Origin: Lenzites betulinus
Lineage: Eukaryota > Basidiomycota > Agaricomycetes > Polyporales > Polyporaceae
Assembly: GCA_022264855.1 (NCBI GenBank)
Contig: JABYQU010000040.1
Span: 291,586-355,585, forward strand
DNA: 64,000 bases
Reading direction: 5' to 3'
Shown: in pieces, positions 44,020 through 54,236 of the stretch
Position numbering within the stretch: the stretch's first letter is position 1
Layout of the letters: each line of letters starts with the position of its first letter
Position numbers and translations under genes: made by a program
Notes under the pieces: generated by a model
Told to the model about the DNA's origin: nothing
Databases searched by the model: none
The model's input: the letters and a program-made list of their open reading frames with translations, nothing else

Positions 44020-46228
44020 CTAAACAGGTTCGTACATGAGATCGTTCAGGACGATCCCGAGCTCTCGCGCGACCTTCCCCGCGAGCTCGTAGCCAATACC
44101 ACACTTGAAAGTCGGCGTCCCATCCAGTCTGTCTGCGGGCGACGTGCGCACCAACAGCCGCATGCTCACGAGCTCCATCACCTGCCTTCAAATCAGCATC
44201 CTTGTAGTCAACAGAACTTCCCAGGCAGACTCACATTGGCGTAGAGTGCAACGCGCGAGATCTCCATCTCAGTATACTCCCCTGGTAGACTGTATTGGGG
44301 CGCCACCGGCCGCACGTCTGCGTCATTCTCTTCCAGGAGTACGCCAAGGATCGCGACGAGCCTGTCGAGGGGGAACGTTGTCGGGCCTAGCAACCGTTGA
44401 GGGATCTATGATCGCATAATAATCACATAATAGATGTCGGGGTCCATCCGTCAGCAGCTGCACACTTAACAATGTAACAATAACAGCCGCACCTTGATAG
44501 CAGTGCCCGTCGTACCCGGCTTGGGTTTACGCGGTGTACCGGTCTTCCGCCGACGCCTGCGAGAGCGCTCGTCGAGCCCACGGCCGAACATACGCAAATC
44601 ACTCCGCGCGGGGTTTGTACTTGCCAGGAACGCGGCGACGAGGATGAATTTGGACATTCGTGGGAGCGCTTCCAAACCGACACTGACACCCGCTTCTGCG
44701 TCTGCCTGCGCGGTTACGGTGGCAATGTGCGTATACAATGTTTGGGAAGCATGAGCGGGTGGGACCGAGAGGAGGTCGTCGGGAGGTGTGTGCGTGTGCG
44801 CCCAATGCGCGGCGTGTGTGAGGCGCGGATGGAGTGCTTCGAGGGCGGCTGTGAACGAAGATGTGAAGAGACGAGTCAGGCGGAGGCGTACGTCCTCTGT
44901 TGGAGGTTTCAACGTGTTGTCCTGTTCGGTCTCATCTATAGGACCCTCCCCATCATCCATGTCCCCGCGACCGGCGCACAGGCGGCGGCGGTGTGCGTCC
45001 AGGATTGGCTGTACGAAGCCTGGCCAACGTGCGGCGGCAATGTATGCAAGTTCGGAGGGGTCGTGTACGAACGGCCCGCAAGTGCTATACAAAGTAGCGA
45101 TGAAATGCGCATACAAGGGCCTTAGCGCAGCGTGATACGCTTCTGTGAACGCATCATTGGACGTCAACTGGTCAGAAGGCGCGACCGGGAACGCGTGGTT
45201 CATGATATCGAGAATCGCTGCATATAGGATGAACTTCAGGAGAACAATAGACGTATTGCAGGCAAAATTTCTGACCTTGCTTAGACAGGAAGGGAACGTC
45301 GATATAGTAAGGCTCCGGTGCTGAACGGAGTGATGGGCGGATGTCCTGCCATTGATTCTTGGAGATGAATATGGTGGTGATATCGACCCTGGCCTATCAG
45401 AGGATACGTTAATAATCATGCATATGCTGTTTGGAACGAGGACTGCTGCGCGGTGAAAGCATGCATCAAACCCACACCAGCCCGTTAACTCTACCCACAT
45501 AAAACCCATATGTCCGAGACCGATGCAATGTGGCTGCTAAGAACGAGAACTCGTTGTTGAGGCTGACGGCAAAATGCCTCCTTCTTTCAACGCGACGCTC
45601 ACCGCGAGCAATCATCACTCGGAAGGCAAAGTTTTGCCCCCGCCAATTAAGATACAAAACTCACCAGTTCCGATAGTCTGGATAGAGGCACGACCAGCTC
45701 CGGTAGTTTTTCCTTGAGGCGCTCTGCCTGGTCAATCACAAGAACCATCCTGTATACAGTGTCCGAGTGCTGTGGCGTCTTCCCTTTTCGTTTGTTCGTT
45801 CCATTCTGACTCGTATGTGCGGATGATGCCTGAGAGTACACTGCTTGAATTCCGTGCACAAAGGAGTCTAGATTGTCGTTATAGCGTATTCCCTCCGACG
45901 TACCCGGCCAGTTGAGCGCGCCCTGGTCCCAGTCAGGTGTCCAACGGGCCAACGTGTTGAGAACAGTGTCGAACAGAATTCGAGGTGAGAAACAAGAAAG
46001 GGCGTTTACACACGCACAATCGAACGAGCTATTGTGGACGGATTGGGCAGCTAGCTCCTCGAGTGTGGAAGCGACGACCGCAGACGTAAGACGAGAGTTC
46101 TCAGGATCGTGAATAAAGACAAAGGAGGGAGGCTGAGAGAGCAGCAGCGCAGACAAATGGGTCGCTACAGCCTCGTACTCTGGAGACGTTGCGAGGGCGC
46201 TGCGGAGTGTCGTAGAGACGTGGGCCAT
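44020..46228 (-). CDS. ORC5: Origin recognition complex subunit 5 (ORC5)
   Basis: AAA+-type subunit of the six-protein complex that marks replication origins; nuclear. Exon 1 (46228-45665) gives MAHVSTTLRSALATSPEYEA, FVFIHDPENSRLTSAVVAST at the Walker A position, and YRMVLVIDQAERLKEKLPEL as Walker B. Next exons: ARVDITTIFISKNQWQDIRP, AILDIMNHAFPVAPS, FTEAYHAALRPLYAHFIATL, the typical LPRMSKFILVAAFLASTNPA followed by SDLRMFGRG and a basic RRRRRKTGTPRK, then IPQRLLGPTTFPLDRLVAIL. The last exon has MRLLVRTSPADRLDGTPTFK ending in NDLMYEPV, the usual ORC5 C-terminus. The Walker A GxxGxGKS motif is absent. The gene is divergent from the next gene across 296 bp. Confidence 0.92.
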
Positions 46229-46524
46229 CGTCGCGTCGGACAAGGACGTTGAAGCCGAGTGGCGCGCGGAGAGTGAACGCGTCGCGTCGTATGGTTGCCG
46301 GACCACGTGATACAGAGTCACCCGATCGATCGAAGATCGGAATCGGAAGCCACGCGCTATCGACATTTGTGCGCCTTCCCCTTTCGGTACACACCGGCGC
46401 CTATGTCACTTTCCTTTCCTTTGTCTTCTACCACGACCGTCTCCGGGTACCGCTCTCTCTTCTCCTCTTCCACCATCTCCCTCTCTCGCAGTCCATCGCA
46501 AATTGTCCATACACTCTACAGGTC
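46229..46524. promoter_or_regulatory. Shared (bidirectional) promoter region
   Basis: The 296 bp between the ORC5 ATG (minus) and the first ATG of the plus-strand gene must carry both promoters. Pyrimidine-rich runs (CTCTCTTCTCCTC at 46450-46465 and nearby) lie just upstream of the plus-strand gene, as is common for fungal promoters. No TATA box is obvious. Confidence 0.5.
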
Positions 46525-48434
46525 ATGAAACTCGTCGTGCGCGTCCAGTACATTGGCGACCGCGCCAGAATGCTCCTCCGCGAGGAGCTTGCTGGAGAAT
46601 ACACCAAGGGCCTCATCGATGACTTGAGCATGTTTGGATTCCCAATGCCCCATGAGCAGAAACCGATCGAAAAGTCCGGCTTCATGCTGTGCGTCTACCA
46701 TGTCGACAGGGACAGTGTATGTTATCGCCCAGTCAGCGAACGCCCGTATATCCAGCTTACGATTGATTTGCGCAACAGGAAATGCACCACAGCATTCAGA
46801 CTGCTTTTGCGAAAGCGAAGCAGGACGCACCCTACCTCATTGATAGATCTATGTGAGTCCTTGCATTTATGTTTCTTGGTGGCACCTCTCTGACCTTTCT
46901 CAACAGACGGTACATCTCCCTTAACGAAGAGTACGTTGGCTCACCCGTTTTGCAAGGTTGTCAGATCTTTTATCTGACCCTTGTGCCCCAGCGGCATAAT
47001 GCACACGACAAACATGACCCAGAAACCGTACAAACCGAAATCGGCGTACAAACCGCCGGAACCTCCAGCCCCGTCGCCATTCCAGCAATTCAAACAACCC
47101 TACGGGAAGGCGCCTAAGTATCCGTCCACCATCTCCCAAGCACGCCACGCTGTTGGGCCCCTTCCTCAAAGGATGGGTGGCGATCCTGGCGGCCCCTCGG
47201 GAGGTTTTGTTCCAGACTACGGCGATCATGAGATGAAATATGGCAAGCGTTCTCCGCGTACTGGTGGCGAGGAGGGCCCGTCCAGTATGATCGATAATAC
47301 GCAGCAGACTCTGATGCAGTTGAGCCAATCGTCTGCTTTTCAATCTCTCTTGCAAAATGCAAACCCCGCCCTGGTAGGTTTGAACCTCCGATGCCGTCTT
47401 TCACCTTCTAATTCCGGTGTTTCAGCCTGGTCCTTCCAAACCCGAACCGGCACCTTCATCTGAATTTCCAATGTTGTCCCGCCAGCCTCCGCCAACGCTT
47501 CCGCAGACACAAATCCCCAATCTGCAGGCGCTGCTCGAGAAAGCGGGTGTGAGGAGCAGCACAGCGCATGCATTCCTGCAAAACCCGCAAAACCAATACC
47601 ACCCAGCTAGCAGTAACCTTTCGATGGGCCCGTCTTCGCCCATAGCTTCTGGCTCGGGTTCCACATCAATGTTCTCTCCGATGTCGCCCACTGCTTCCAG
47701 CAGTATGCCTTCCCAAAGCACTAGCATGGCTGGTTCGAGTGCGGCCGCAGGATCGAGCATCCTTCGGCCGCCCACCGCCACGCCACGCGTGCCGACGTTA
47801 CGCGAGCTCTGGGATATTCGCCGCGAGATCACTGCGTTGCAGGCGCGAGGACGGACCCTAGCCGCCGCGCTCCGTGCTGCCGGCCAGCAAATTCCTCTGG
47901 GACCTGAGGACGCCACGCCTCCTAGTATGACCGGTGGGGACACCGGTAGTGGCGCTGATCTGATGAAGTTGCGAGAACTTGAAGGTCAGATCTACGGTGC
48001 GTGTTTGTCACGCTCACCGCTTACGAGTAACATTTGTAACCTGTACCCTTCATGTCTCCTTTACAACCCGTGTATCCGCACTCCTACTATGCATGCCCAC
48101 CTGCATCCCATGGTCTGAACGCTGGCGTCGTTGCGCTGCACCCTCCCTGGACTCTCCTCCCACTCCCCTCACCATGCGTATGCTCCTCCATTTGCACTAC
48201 CCAGGGCTCCAGGAAAAACTCACACGTGAAACCGACAAGAACAAGCTGATGGAGGCGACCTTACGTGCACAGCGTGCGCGTCACACCGAGGTTGAGGACG
48301 TGAAACGCGAGATGCGCGAACCCTTCGTTGTGCCCGCGATTCTCGACGCTTTCATGAAGATCGGGCAGATCACGGACGAGGAGCGAATCGAGGCTGGCCC
48401 CTCTTCCGGCGGCCACGAGTCAATGGAGTACTAG
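46525..48434 (+). CDS. Conserved-looking protein of unknown function, proline/serine-rich middle
   Basis: Not recognised. The N-terminal exon MKLVVRVQYIGDRARMLLRE continues with GLIDDLSMFGFP and SGFMLCVYHVD. An exon EMHHSIQTAFAKAKQDAPYL then IDRS joins RYISLNED and GIMHTTNMTQKPYKPKSAY. A long disordered region follows (Pro, Ser, Gln; e.g. QTLMQLSQSSAFQSLLQNA), then helical LRELWDIRREITALQARGR and, after another intron, LQEKLTRETDKNKLMEATLR (coiled coil) and EPFVVPAILDAFMKIGQITD near the end. The join between exon 1 and the EMHH exon is off phase by my reading, so the first donor or the start is uncertain. The structured ends plus disordered middle suggest a nuclear scaffold protein, but this is only inference. 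Confidence 0.7.
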
Positions 48435-49644
48435 AACCCGGCCGCTCTGCGTCGTGTGTCGCGGGCGCGGTGGTGGTAGTGCGGGCGTGAGGCGTAGAAG
48501 ACACACGACACGGTATCTGCGGCGGGAGTCATGGGGGCAGTGGTGTTGGTGTACGGTATACGATACGCGGAACGCGGTGCGCTGGGAGACATCGGTTACG
48601 GCTCTTGGTCCGCTCGGCCGTGCGGGCGTGCGGCGCGCGCGAAGATTTCGCACTCCGGCGGCTCTGAAGATGCCCGGGCCTACCATCCGTAGCGCGACGC
48701 GAACGTGTATGTGGGCGAAGACTCTCCTCGCCTGGTGTTTTTGCTTTCCTGGCGACTGCTTTCGCCGAGCCTGGTCGGTCGGCTTTCATACGGACGGTCG
48801 TGGCTCCTGGCGGTCGGCCGCCTCGACCCACGCTGTTGTGCAGGGATTCCGAACGAGTGAACGAACGAACGAGCGTCTGGTCCGAGAGTCCGAGGGCCCC
48901 GTGGATGCTGCTGCCCCGATAGTCTGTGTTCTGATTTGGCTTCTCTCCGTTTCTCATGGGTTGCGTGGGTGGGTGTGCGGTGCGTCGGCGCTGAGATGCC
49001 GTTCCGATGCCGTGCACACCGCCTGCGCGAGTGAGGCTTCTCAAGATTTATTGCTCCTCCTATTGTCAAGAACAACAAGCACGGTCACGCGTTCAGCTAA
49101 CTCAGCTAACTGCGTACGAGGTGAAGGGTGTAGAAGGGTGGGGTGGTATTCCGTTTATCGGAATTGGGTTGGTTAGGGACGAATACTCCGGAGTTGTACC
49201 AGTAACCGCGCTTGTTGTTGTTGTACCTCTAGCTGGCTGATGGACTTGCTCATTTGTATCCTTTCTGATAGTAGCAGAATGTTCTCGTGCCCCATGTTTC
49301 ATGCTATTCTCGAACATTGCATCCGTGCATTGGCTTGCCGCGTGCTCTGTGGTTGCTGGATATCGATGTCCTATTTGAGATGAGTTGGCGTTGTTCAGAT
49401 GTGTATGGCTCGGATTGTGACATAGATACGCATCTAGCCCATTCGGATGTCTTGGCCCCGGGCGGGCTTGGCTGCTGAATAATATCACCCCCACAAACAG
49501 TAACGTGTGCCCACAAGGGGTGCCCAAACTACATCGGCGGCAACGGGTGATCAAGGCCTGACAAGTCTTCAAGTTCGTTCCTTTTGCCAGCTGCGGCATG
49601 GATGTCTAACAATGTAATCTATTATCCATAGCTACTAAACTACT

Positions 49645-49660
49645 CCTTCTTCTTCTTCTT
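49645..49660. repeat. (CTT)5 microsatellite
   Basis: Five CTT units in a row on the plus strand. Confidence 0.85.
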
Positions 49661-50793
49661 CCCTGCCCATGGGTGCCTCGAGGTGTAATTGTCCGAAGCC
49701 ATGTTGCTCCGAAACCGCTGTCTCAACAACCGGCCATATTCCTCCCTATATCTTTTTTGTTTTCGCCATACAATGGAGGCCTGTGCTGCATTCCCGTCGG
49801 TGTTTGTAACTAGCTCCAGCGTGTCTTGGATCGTTGATTTTATTTGGGGTGGTCCATGCCCGGTATGTGTGGCCACTAGGTCCCGCGGTACTAGTCAGGA
49901 TTTGTGTCATACCCAGTGCTTGTAATCAGTAACATTGAGTTAAAGACCTGCCACCTACTTGTCCACGCATGGTATCGGTACTTCCTTTCATATGTCGCAG
50001 TTCACTCTCTGGGTGTGTTGGATATTAATGTGCCTGACCTTCACGCTTCACGCTGCCAGAATCGTCGTGCCCTGCTCAAACTTTATTATGTCGCGATCGT
50101 AGGCTGTCAGCCTCGCAGCCACGCAGCATTGCCTACCTCACTTACCATTTGAATATCGACGCTCGCCCGCTGCCGTCGCCGATCATTTCAAAAGGTATAG
50201 CGGTTCCGCAATATTGTTCCTACTTAGACGCGTCCGGGCCCCATGTATTGTTCCAGGACTTGGGGGTCCATATGTATGGGCATTGAATCCATTGGGAAAT
50301 GTGTGGCGTAGCCGCCCGTGTGCTTGTACCAATGGGTCTTCCGTTAAGTATGCATTGATGGGTGGGGGTCCTTGTCCGACTGTGTATATGGTACCGCGGG
50401 AAAATTGGCCGCATCGCGCCATCGATCCTATGCCGTACGCCAGGTCGGGACATCATCTAGGTTTTGAACAACGCAGTCTTCTCTTTCTGATCTAACGGGT
50501 GCTGTAGAGGATGGCGAGGGGGGATTGCAGATCGAGAGGTGGCATCCTGGGTGAGATATACTTCTTCTCATCGGCTGCGACGTTCTGAATACGGCGGAAG
50601 ACCGTAGCAGCTGACACGACATCGGCGGCATCTTACGGTGCTCACCCGATACACGAACACGTCGAGTTGTGCCGGCCGGGGAGGGAGCGGGTATGTCGGG
50701 AGGCTTGTCGCCGGGGAATCGTCTCCTGCGCATCAGTTGTCACCGCCACTACGATGTTGCGGCACATGTAGAGGTGGCAGAAGTACGAGCGCG

Positions 50794-50818
50794 GATCCCA
50801 GGACTAGGTCCTGGGATC
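50794..50818. repeat. Perfect inverted repeat (11-bp arms, 3-base loop)
   Basis: GATCCCAGGAC at 50794-50804 is followed by TAG and its exact reverse complement at 50808-50818. It can form a stable hairpin on either strand. It is not followed by a T run, and it lies in a gene-poor stretch. Confidence 0.8.
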
Positions 50819-52310
50819 TGGGTGAGTACTCACGGTGGTGCTGCGGCATTGGCTCGTCGAGGCATGTGGTGGCGTTAGTCTTCTCTGCGCACCTTTGATT
50901 GTGTTGCGGGCGTATCCTTCTGTAGCAGAGGCGTTATAGAGCGCACCTGAGTTTGTTTCACGACGTTACAGCCGAGGTGGCGGTGGTGGCGAAGGCGGGG
51001 AAGTCGCGGGGCAGGTGGCGTTCACGGCAGGGAAGATGGGGGCGATCGCTCGGCGACGCGTGGTAGAAACATGAGTCAGCCTTAACGGGAAAGAGCTCAA
51101 GAGTTCTAGAGAGGCGAAGGAAGAGATGGTGGTTAGAGACAAGGAGGGACGGCGGGAAACCGAGTTGTTATAAAACTCAACACGATTCACACTCCGCGGC
51201 TCGCCGCAATCATAATCCGGTCAGCCTCATTTCGAATACGCCGCTTCTCCTGAGCTGCCATCCCCTCTCTCGATGGTCACGACGTGCTCGGCAGTATAAG
51301 GGGTGCACCTCCGGTTATTGACCGATATTGGCGGCTCGGCGTGTGCTGGAAATAGCGTGAGCCGCATTCGATGTTACGCGCGTCCTCCCGTTTGTTTGCC
51401 GCTCCTCCCGCCTTCTTTTTGAAAACCGGCGCAAGAAACGCACTCGCGCACCTCTCGACCTCATCTCCGAGCCTTTTCGCGGGGATGAGGACAAGTGGTG
51501 GTCGACGCCACCGTAGTGCGTTCGCCGCCACCCAGCACGCGAGCACGTGCCCCATCGTGCACGTGATCGAGACTGAGATGTTCACTCGAATCACCGAGAA
51601 CATGGAGGCCATATAACTCGTAGTGAGTTGGTTCATGGGAGCACATATGATGTCTGGTGTCTGTAGAGGTCATTGAGAGAGGTCACAAAGCTTTGATACT
51701 CACACCTGTGCCCTAGAAGACTCACATTTCTATCCAGCGTCGAACAGTGTGACAGAAGCTCAGACGACAAGATCCAGAGTACTTGCAGTGTTTGCGTATC
51801 ACCGAATGTCTGGACGTGCCATAAGCGTATACGTGCCCGATGACAAATTAAGGAATCGATTGTCGTACCTGCATATCACTCCATGAAGAATGCCAACCCC
51901 CGATGTGCTCGTCCAACGCGAATAATCTTCAAACATCTCCTTGCTGCGCGTTCCGGCCCTACAACTGATACATGCCAGAAAACTACACCGCGTCAAAACA
52001 ACGTACATACACAACGACAAGAAGCGTGGTGAACAGGCGCATGCGAGGGCGTCTCGCCGCGCCAGAACACCTACAAACACATACACGTTATCTTACAATG
52101 GTACCTTCATCATGTCGTCCTTGAGCTGCATGCGCACCCGCGCAGCTTCCAGTATGTTACAACATCGCCTCCACCCCGTCGTCAGCAACAGCCAACGCGA
52201 AGCACTCCCGGCTCAAAGCATAACGCCGGTGCTCCGCCCTTCTCGCACCACTGATTGCCACCGCAGTCGTTGGTGGCCCTTGAGTTTGAGTTTCAAACGC
52301 CGGCGTGCGC

Positions 52311-54236
52311 CTACGCCGCGACACCATCCGGGATCTCCAGCAGGTCCGCCGCATACACGTCGAGCATGATGATGCTGAACCCCTCGCACTCGCCGAACTC
52401 GCGCTGCCACGCGCGGCTCAGGCCGCCCTCCCACGCGTACAGCTCGACGGCCCAGCCCTTCTTGAGCGCTGTGCGCACGCAGCCGAGGAACCCGTCCTCG
52501 TTGAACTGGCCGACGTTCCCGTCGCCCGTCGCGAGCACGATAGTGCCGCCCGGGGGCACGACGTCGACCGCCGCGATCGCCTGGTGCAGCTTGAGCTGCA
52601 GGAGCTCGTCCACGCCCTGTTCGCGATACCGGACGGGCACTGCGCCGTCGGAGTCCGTCGAAGTCGAGTTGCCGTTCGTTGCGTTCGCTGTGGCAGGTGC
52701 GGGTGCAGGCTTATGTGTCAGGCCACGCGCGTGCGTAGTCCGGACTCGGGCGCGCGAGGCTCCCGCCGTGTGTGTTGTGTTCCCCGCGCTGTTGTTCCGG
52801 GAGTGGTGTTGGTGCCGCTGTCGGTCCGCACCGTCGCCGACGTCGGGGACGCGGGCGTAGATGCGCACCTCGTAGCCGAGCTCTTCGGCGGAGTGCATGG
52901 ACTGGTATAAGGGAGAGGATGTGACGAGCACGCGTCGTGTGACGGGACGGCCACGTTCCAGGACAAGCGCGAGAGCCGCGTGGGAGAGGTGCGCCTGCTT
53001 GTACTTGCGATAGACATGTTGCAGATGTCTCTTGACGTAGGTGATGAAGCCGATGAGAATATTAGAGCTGAATGGGAGGCGGTGAGCCGGCGTAGTGAGG
53101 CACCAAATGAAAGAAGACACGTACTGATCGACGAATACATGGATGAGAGTGTCTTGAGATTGAGGTACAGGTCCACGGGGATCGGCATAAGTTAGGGTGG
53201 ACGTGAAATCTCGTGATAGGATATCTAGGAGAGCTTGGGACTCCGATTTGAACAATAGTCTGAGCTTGTGGGCTAGTGTGCGTAACTGAATCGTGCGGGC
53301 ATCAAAGGACTTGGTCATAACATGGAGTGCAGGGTTCGGCTTGAGAGTAGGAGTAGACTTGCTGTGGTGTAGTCGGGGGTTGTGGTCTGCGCTCTCGCGT
53401 TGCTTCTGTTTCTCCTTCCTCTGTGCAGCGGGCGTGGCAGGCGTGGTCTTGTAGGGCGGAGAGGAGGAAGACGCCTCGACGGAGGAAGAAGTGCCCTCAT
53501 CTTCGTTATCAGCGCTGACCTCGTCGACGGCATCAACTTCACCGCCCGTCATCTCCGTCAAGATGGCGTCCACGGGGGCATTTCGTCGGGGATCCAGTGC
53601 AGAGCGGTTGCGCTTGCGTCGTCGCTTACGACGCCCGGTAGGCACGACATAGGGAGAAGCACTATCCGAGGTCGTCGAGGTGTTGCCGCGAAACTCCCTC
53701 CGAGCAGCAAGTTTCTCCCGCTCGGCGGCAATGTACGTCAATGTCTGGTCCAAGTAGCCTAGAGAGGGGCGGTCCATAGTGTTCTCGTCTTCGATGGTGA
53801 CCTCAAGCTCGGTGCCGTCGTCGTAGTCGGACGCGGTTGCATCGGACTCGCTGTGTTGGACGGAATGGCTACGCACCGGGCTGCCAGGAAGAGATGTGGT
53901 TCGATAGGATGGGACCCGGCGGCCTGCCCATCCCGATGGGCCTGGGACGGGATCGGAGTCGTCGGACTGCGAGTACGTGAAGGAGGATGTGGGCGTTGCG
54001 CCACGGTAGTCGGGTCCGTTGGGCTGGACGCGAGGGTTGAAATTGTTCAGCGCGCGAAAGACAGTAGTGAATGCGCCCAGGTCCGGTGCGTCTGCGGAGT
54101 GCATGAGGCGAATGGCGAAGAGCGGCGCAACGCGGATGATCTCACCATCTGAAGTTACCCCGCTGGCGACCGAGTATGTCGAGAAGGGACTGAGGGGCGA
54201 GGGCGAGATGGAGGACTCGGTGACGGATTGGGTCAT
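52311..54236 (-). CDS. NYN-domain (PIN-like nuclease fold) protein
   Basis: Predicted RNA-binding or RNA-cleaving protein with a NYN domain (LabA/MARF1-type PIN-like fold). Exons 54236-53125 and 53067-52311 give 622 residues. The 57-bp intron 53124-53068 keeps frame and has no stop. Removing it turns FVDQYVSSF into VFVDHSNILIGFITYV, restoring the catalytic Asp/Asn strand of NYN domains. Downstream: RPVTRRVLVTSSPLYQSM, a variable linker, GGTIVLATGDGNVGQFNEDG (second acidic strand TGDGN), VRTALKKGWAVELYAWEGG and FSIIMLDVYAADLLEIP (third acidic strand). The N-terminal about 370 residues are disordered, with a strongly basic GRRKRRRKRNRS run at about residue 200 (possible nuclear signal) and acidic patches. 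The start at 54236 (MTQSVTESSI) was preferred; 54356 is the next in-frame ATG upstream. Confidence 0.85.
   Translation of the reverse strand: MTQSVTESSISPSPLSPFSTYSVASGVTSDGEIIRVAPLFAIRLMHSADAPDLGAFTTVFRALNNFNPRVQPNGPDYRGATPTSSFTYSQSDDSDPVPGPSGWAGRRVPSYRTTSLPGSPVRSHSVQHSESDATASDYDDGTELEVTIEDENTMDRPSLGYLDQTLTYIAAEREKLAARREFRGNTSTTSDSASPYVVPTGRRKRRRKRNRSALDPRRNAPVDAILTEMTGGEVDAVDEVSADNEDEGTSSSVEASSSSPPYKTTPATPAAQRKEKQKQRESADHNPRLHHSKSTPTLKPNPALHVMTKSFDARTIQLRTLAHKLRLLFKSESQALLDILSRDFTSTLTYADPRGPVPQSQDTLIHVFVDQYVSSFIWCLTTPAHRLPFSSNILIGFITYVKRHLQHVYRKYKQAHLSHAALALVLERGRPVTRRVLVTSSPLYQSMHSAEELGYEVRIYARVPDVGDGADRQRHQHHSRNNSAGNTTHTAGASRARVRTTHARGLTHKPAPAPATANATNGNSTSTDSDGAVPVRYREQGVDELLQLKLHQAIAAVDVVPPGGTIVLATGDGNVGQFNEDGFLGCVRTALKKGWAVELYAWEGGLSRAWQREFGECEGFSIIMLDVYAADLLEIPDGVAA

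Larger units (their letters stand above)
48435..52310. other. 3.9-kb stretch, no firm gene; possible exons on minus strand
   Basis: 48454-49250: GC-rich overlapping frames on both strands without protein character. 49250-50460: nothing recognised, with a (CTT)5 run at 49645-49660. 50480-51700 (minus): possible exons including NVAADEKKYISPRMPPLDLQ at about 50510-50600 and YMASMFSVIRVNISVSI at about 51520-51620, which after a CTACAG acceptor reads as a hydrophobic helix followed by a basic tail; no family recognised. A perfect 25-bp palindrome lies at 50794-50818. Confidence 0.35.

Noticed and set aside
43981..45135. Plus-strand ORFs over ORC5
   Set aside because: Antisense shadows of the ORC5 coding exons.
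44466..45509. Single 347-codon ORF as the whole ORC5 C-terminal half
   Set aside because: The frame runs through introns; MNHAFPVAPS and later parts are real, but the first about 100 residues are mostly intron read-through.
48454..49176. 240-codon plus-strand ORF downstream of the unknown gene
   Set aside because: Overlapped by a 171-codon minus-strand frame. Both are R/S/A-rich as expected from GC-rich non-coding DNA, and neither has a domain.
52255..52910. Two 201-codon plus-strand ORFs
   Set aside because: Shadows of the NYN domain coding strand.
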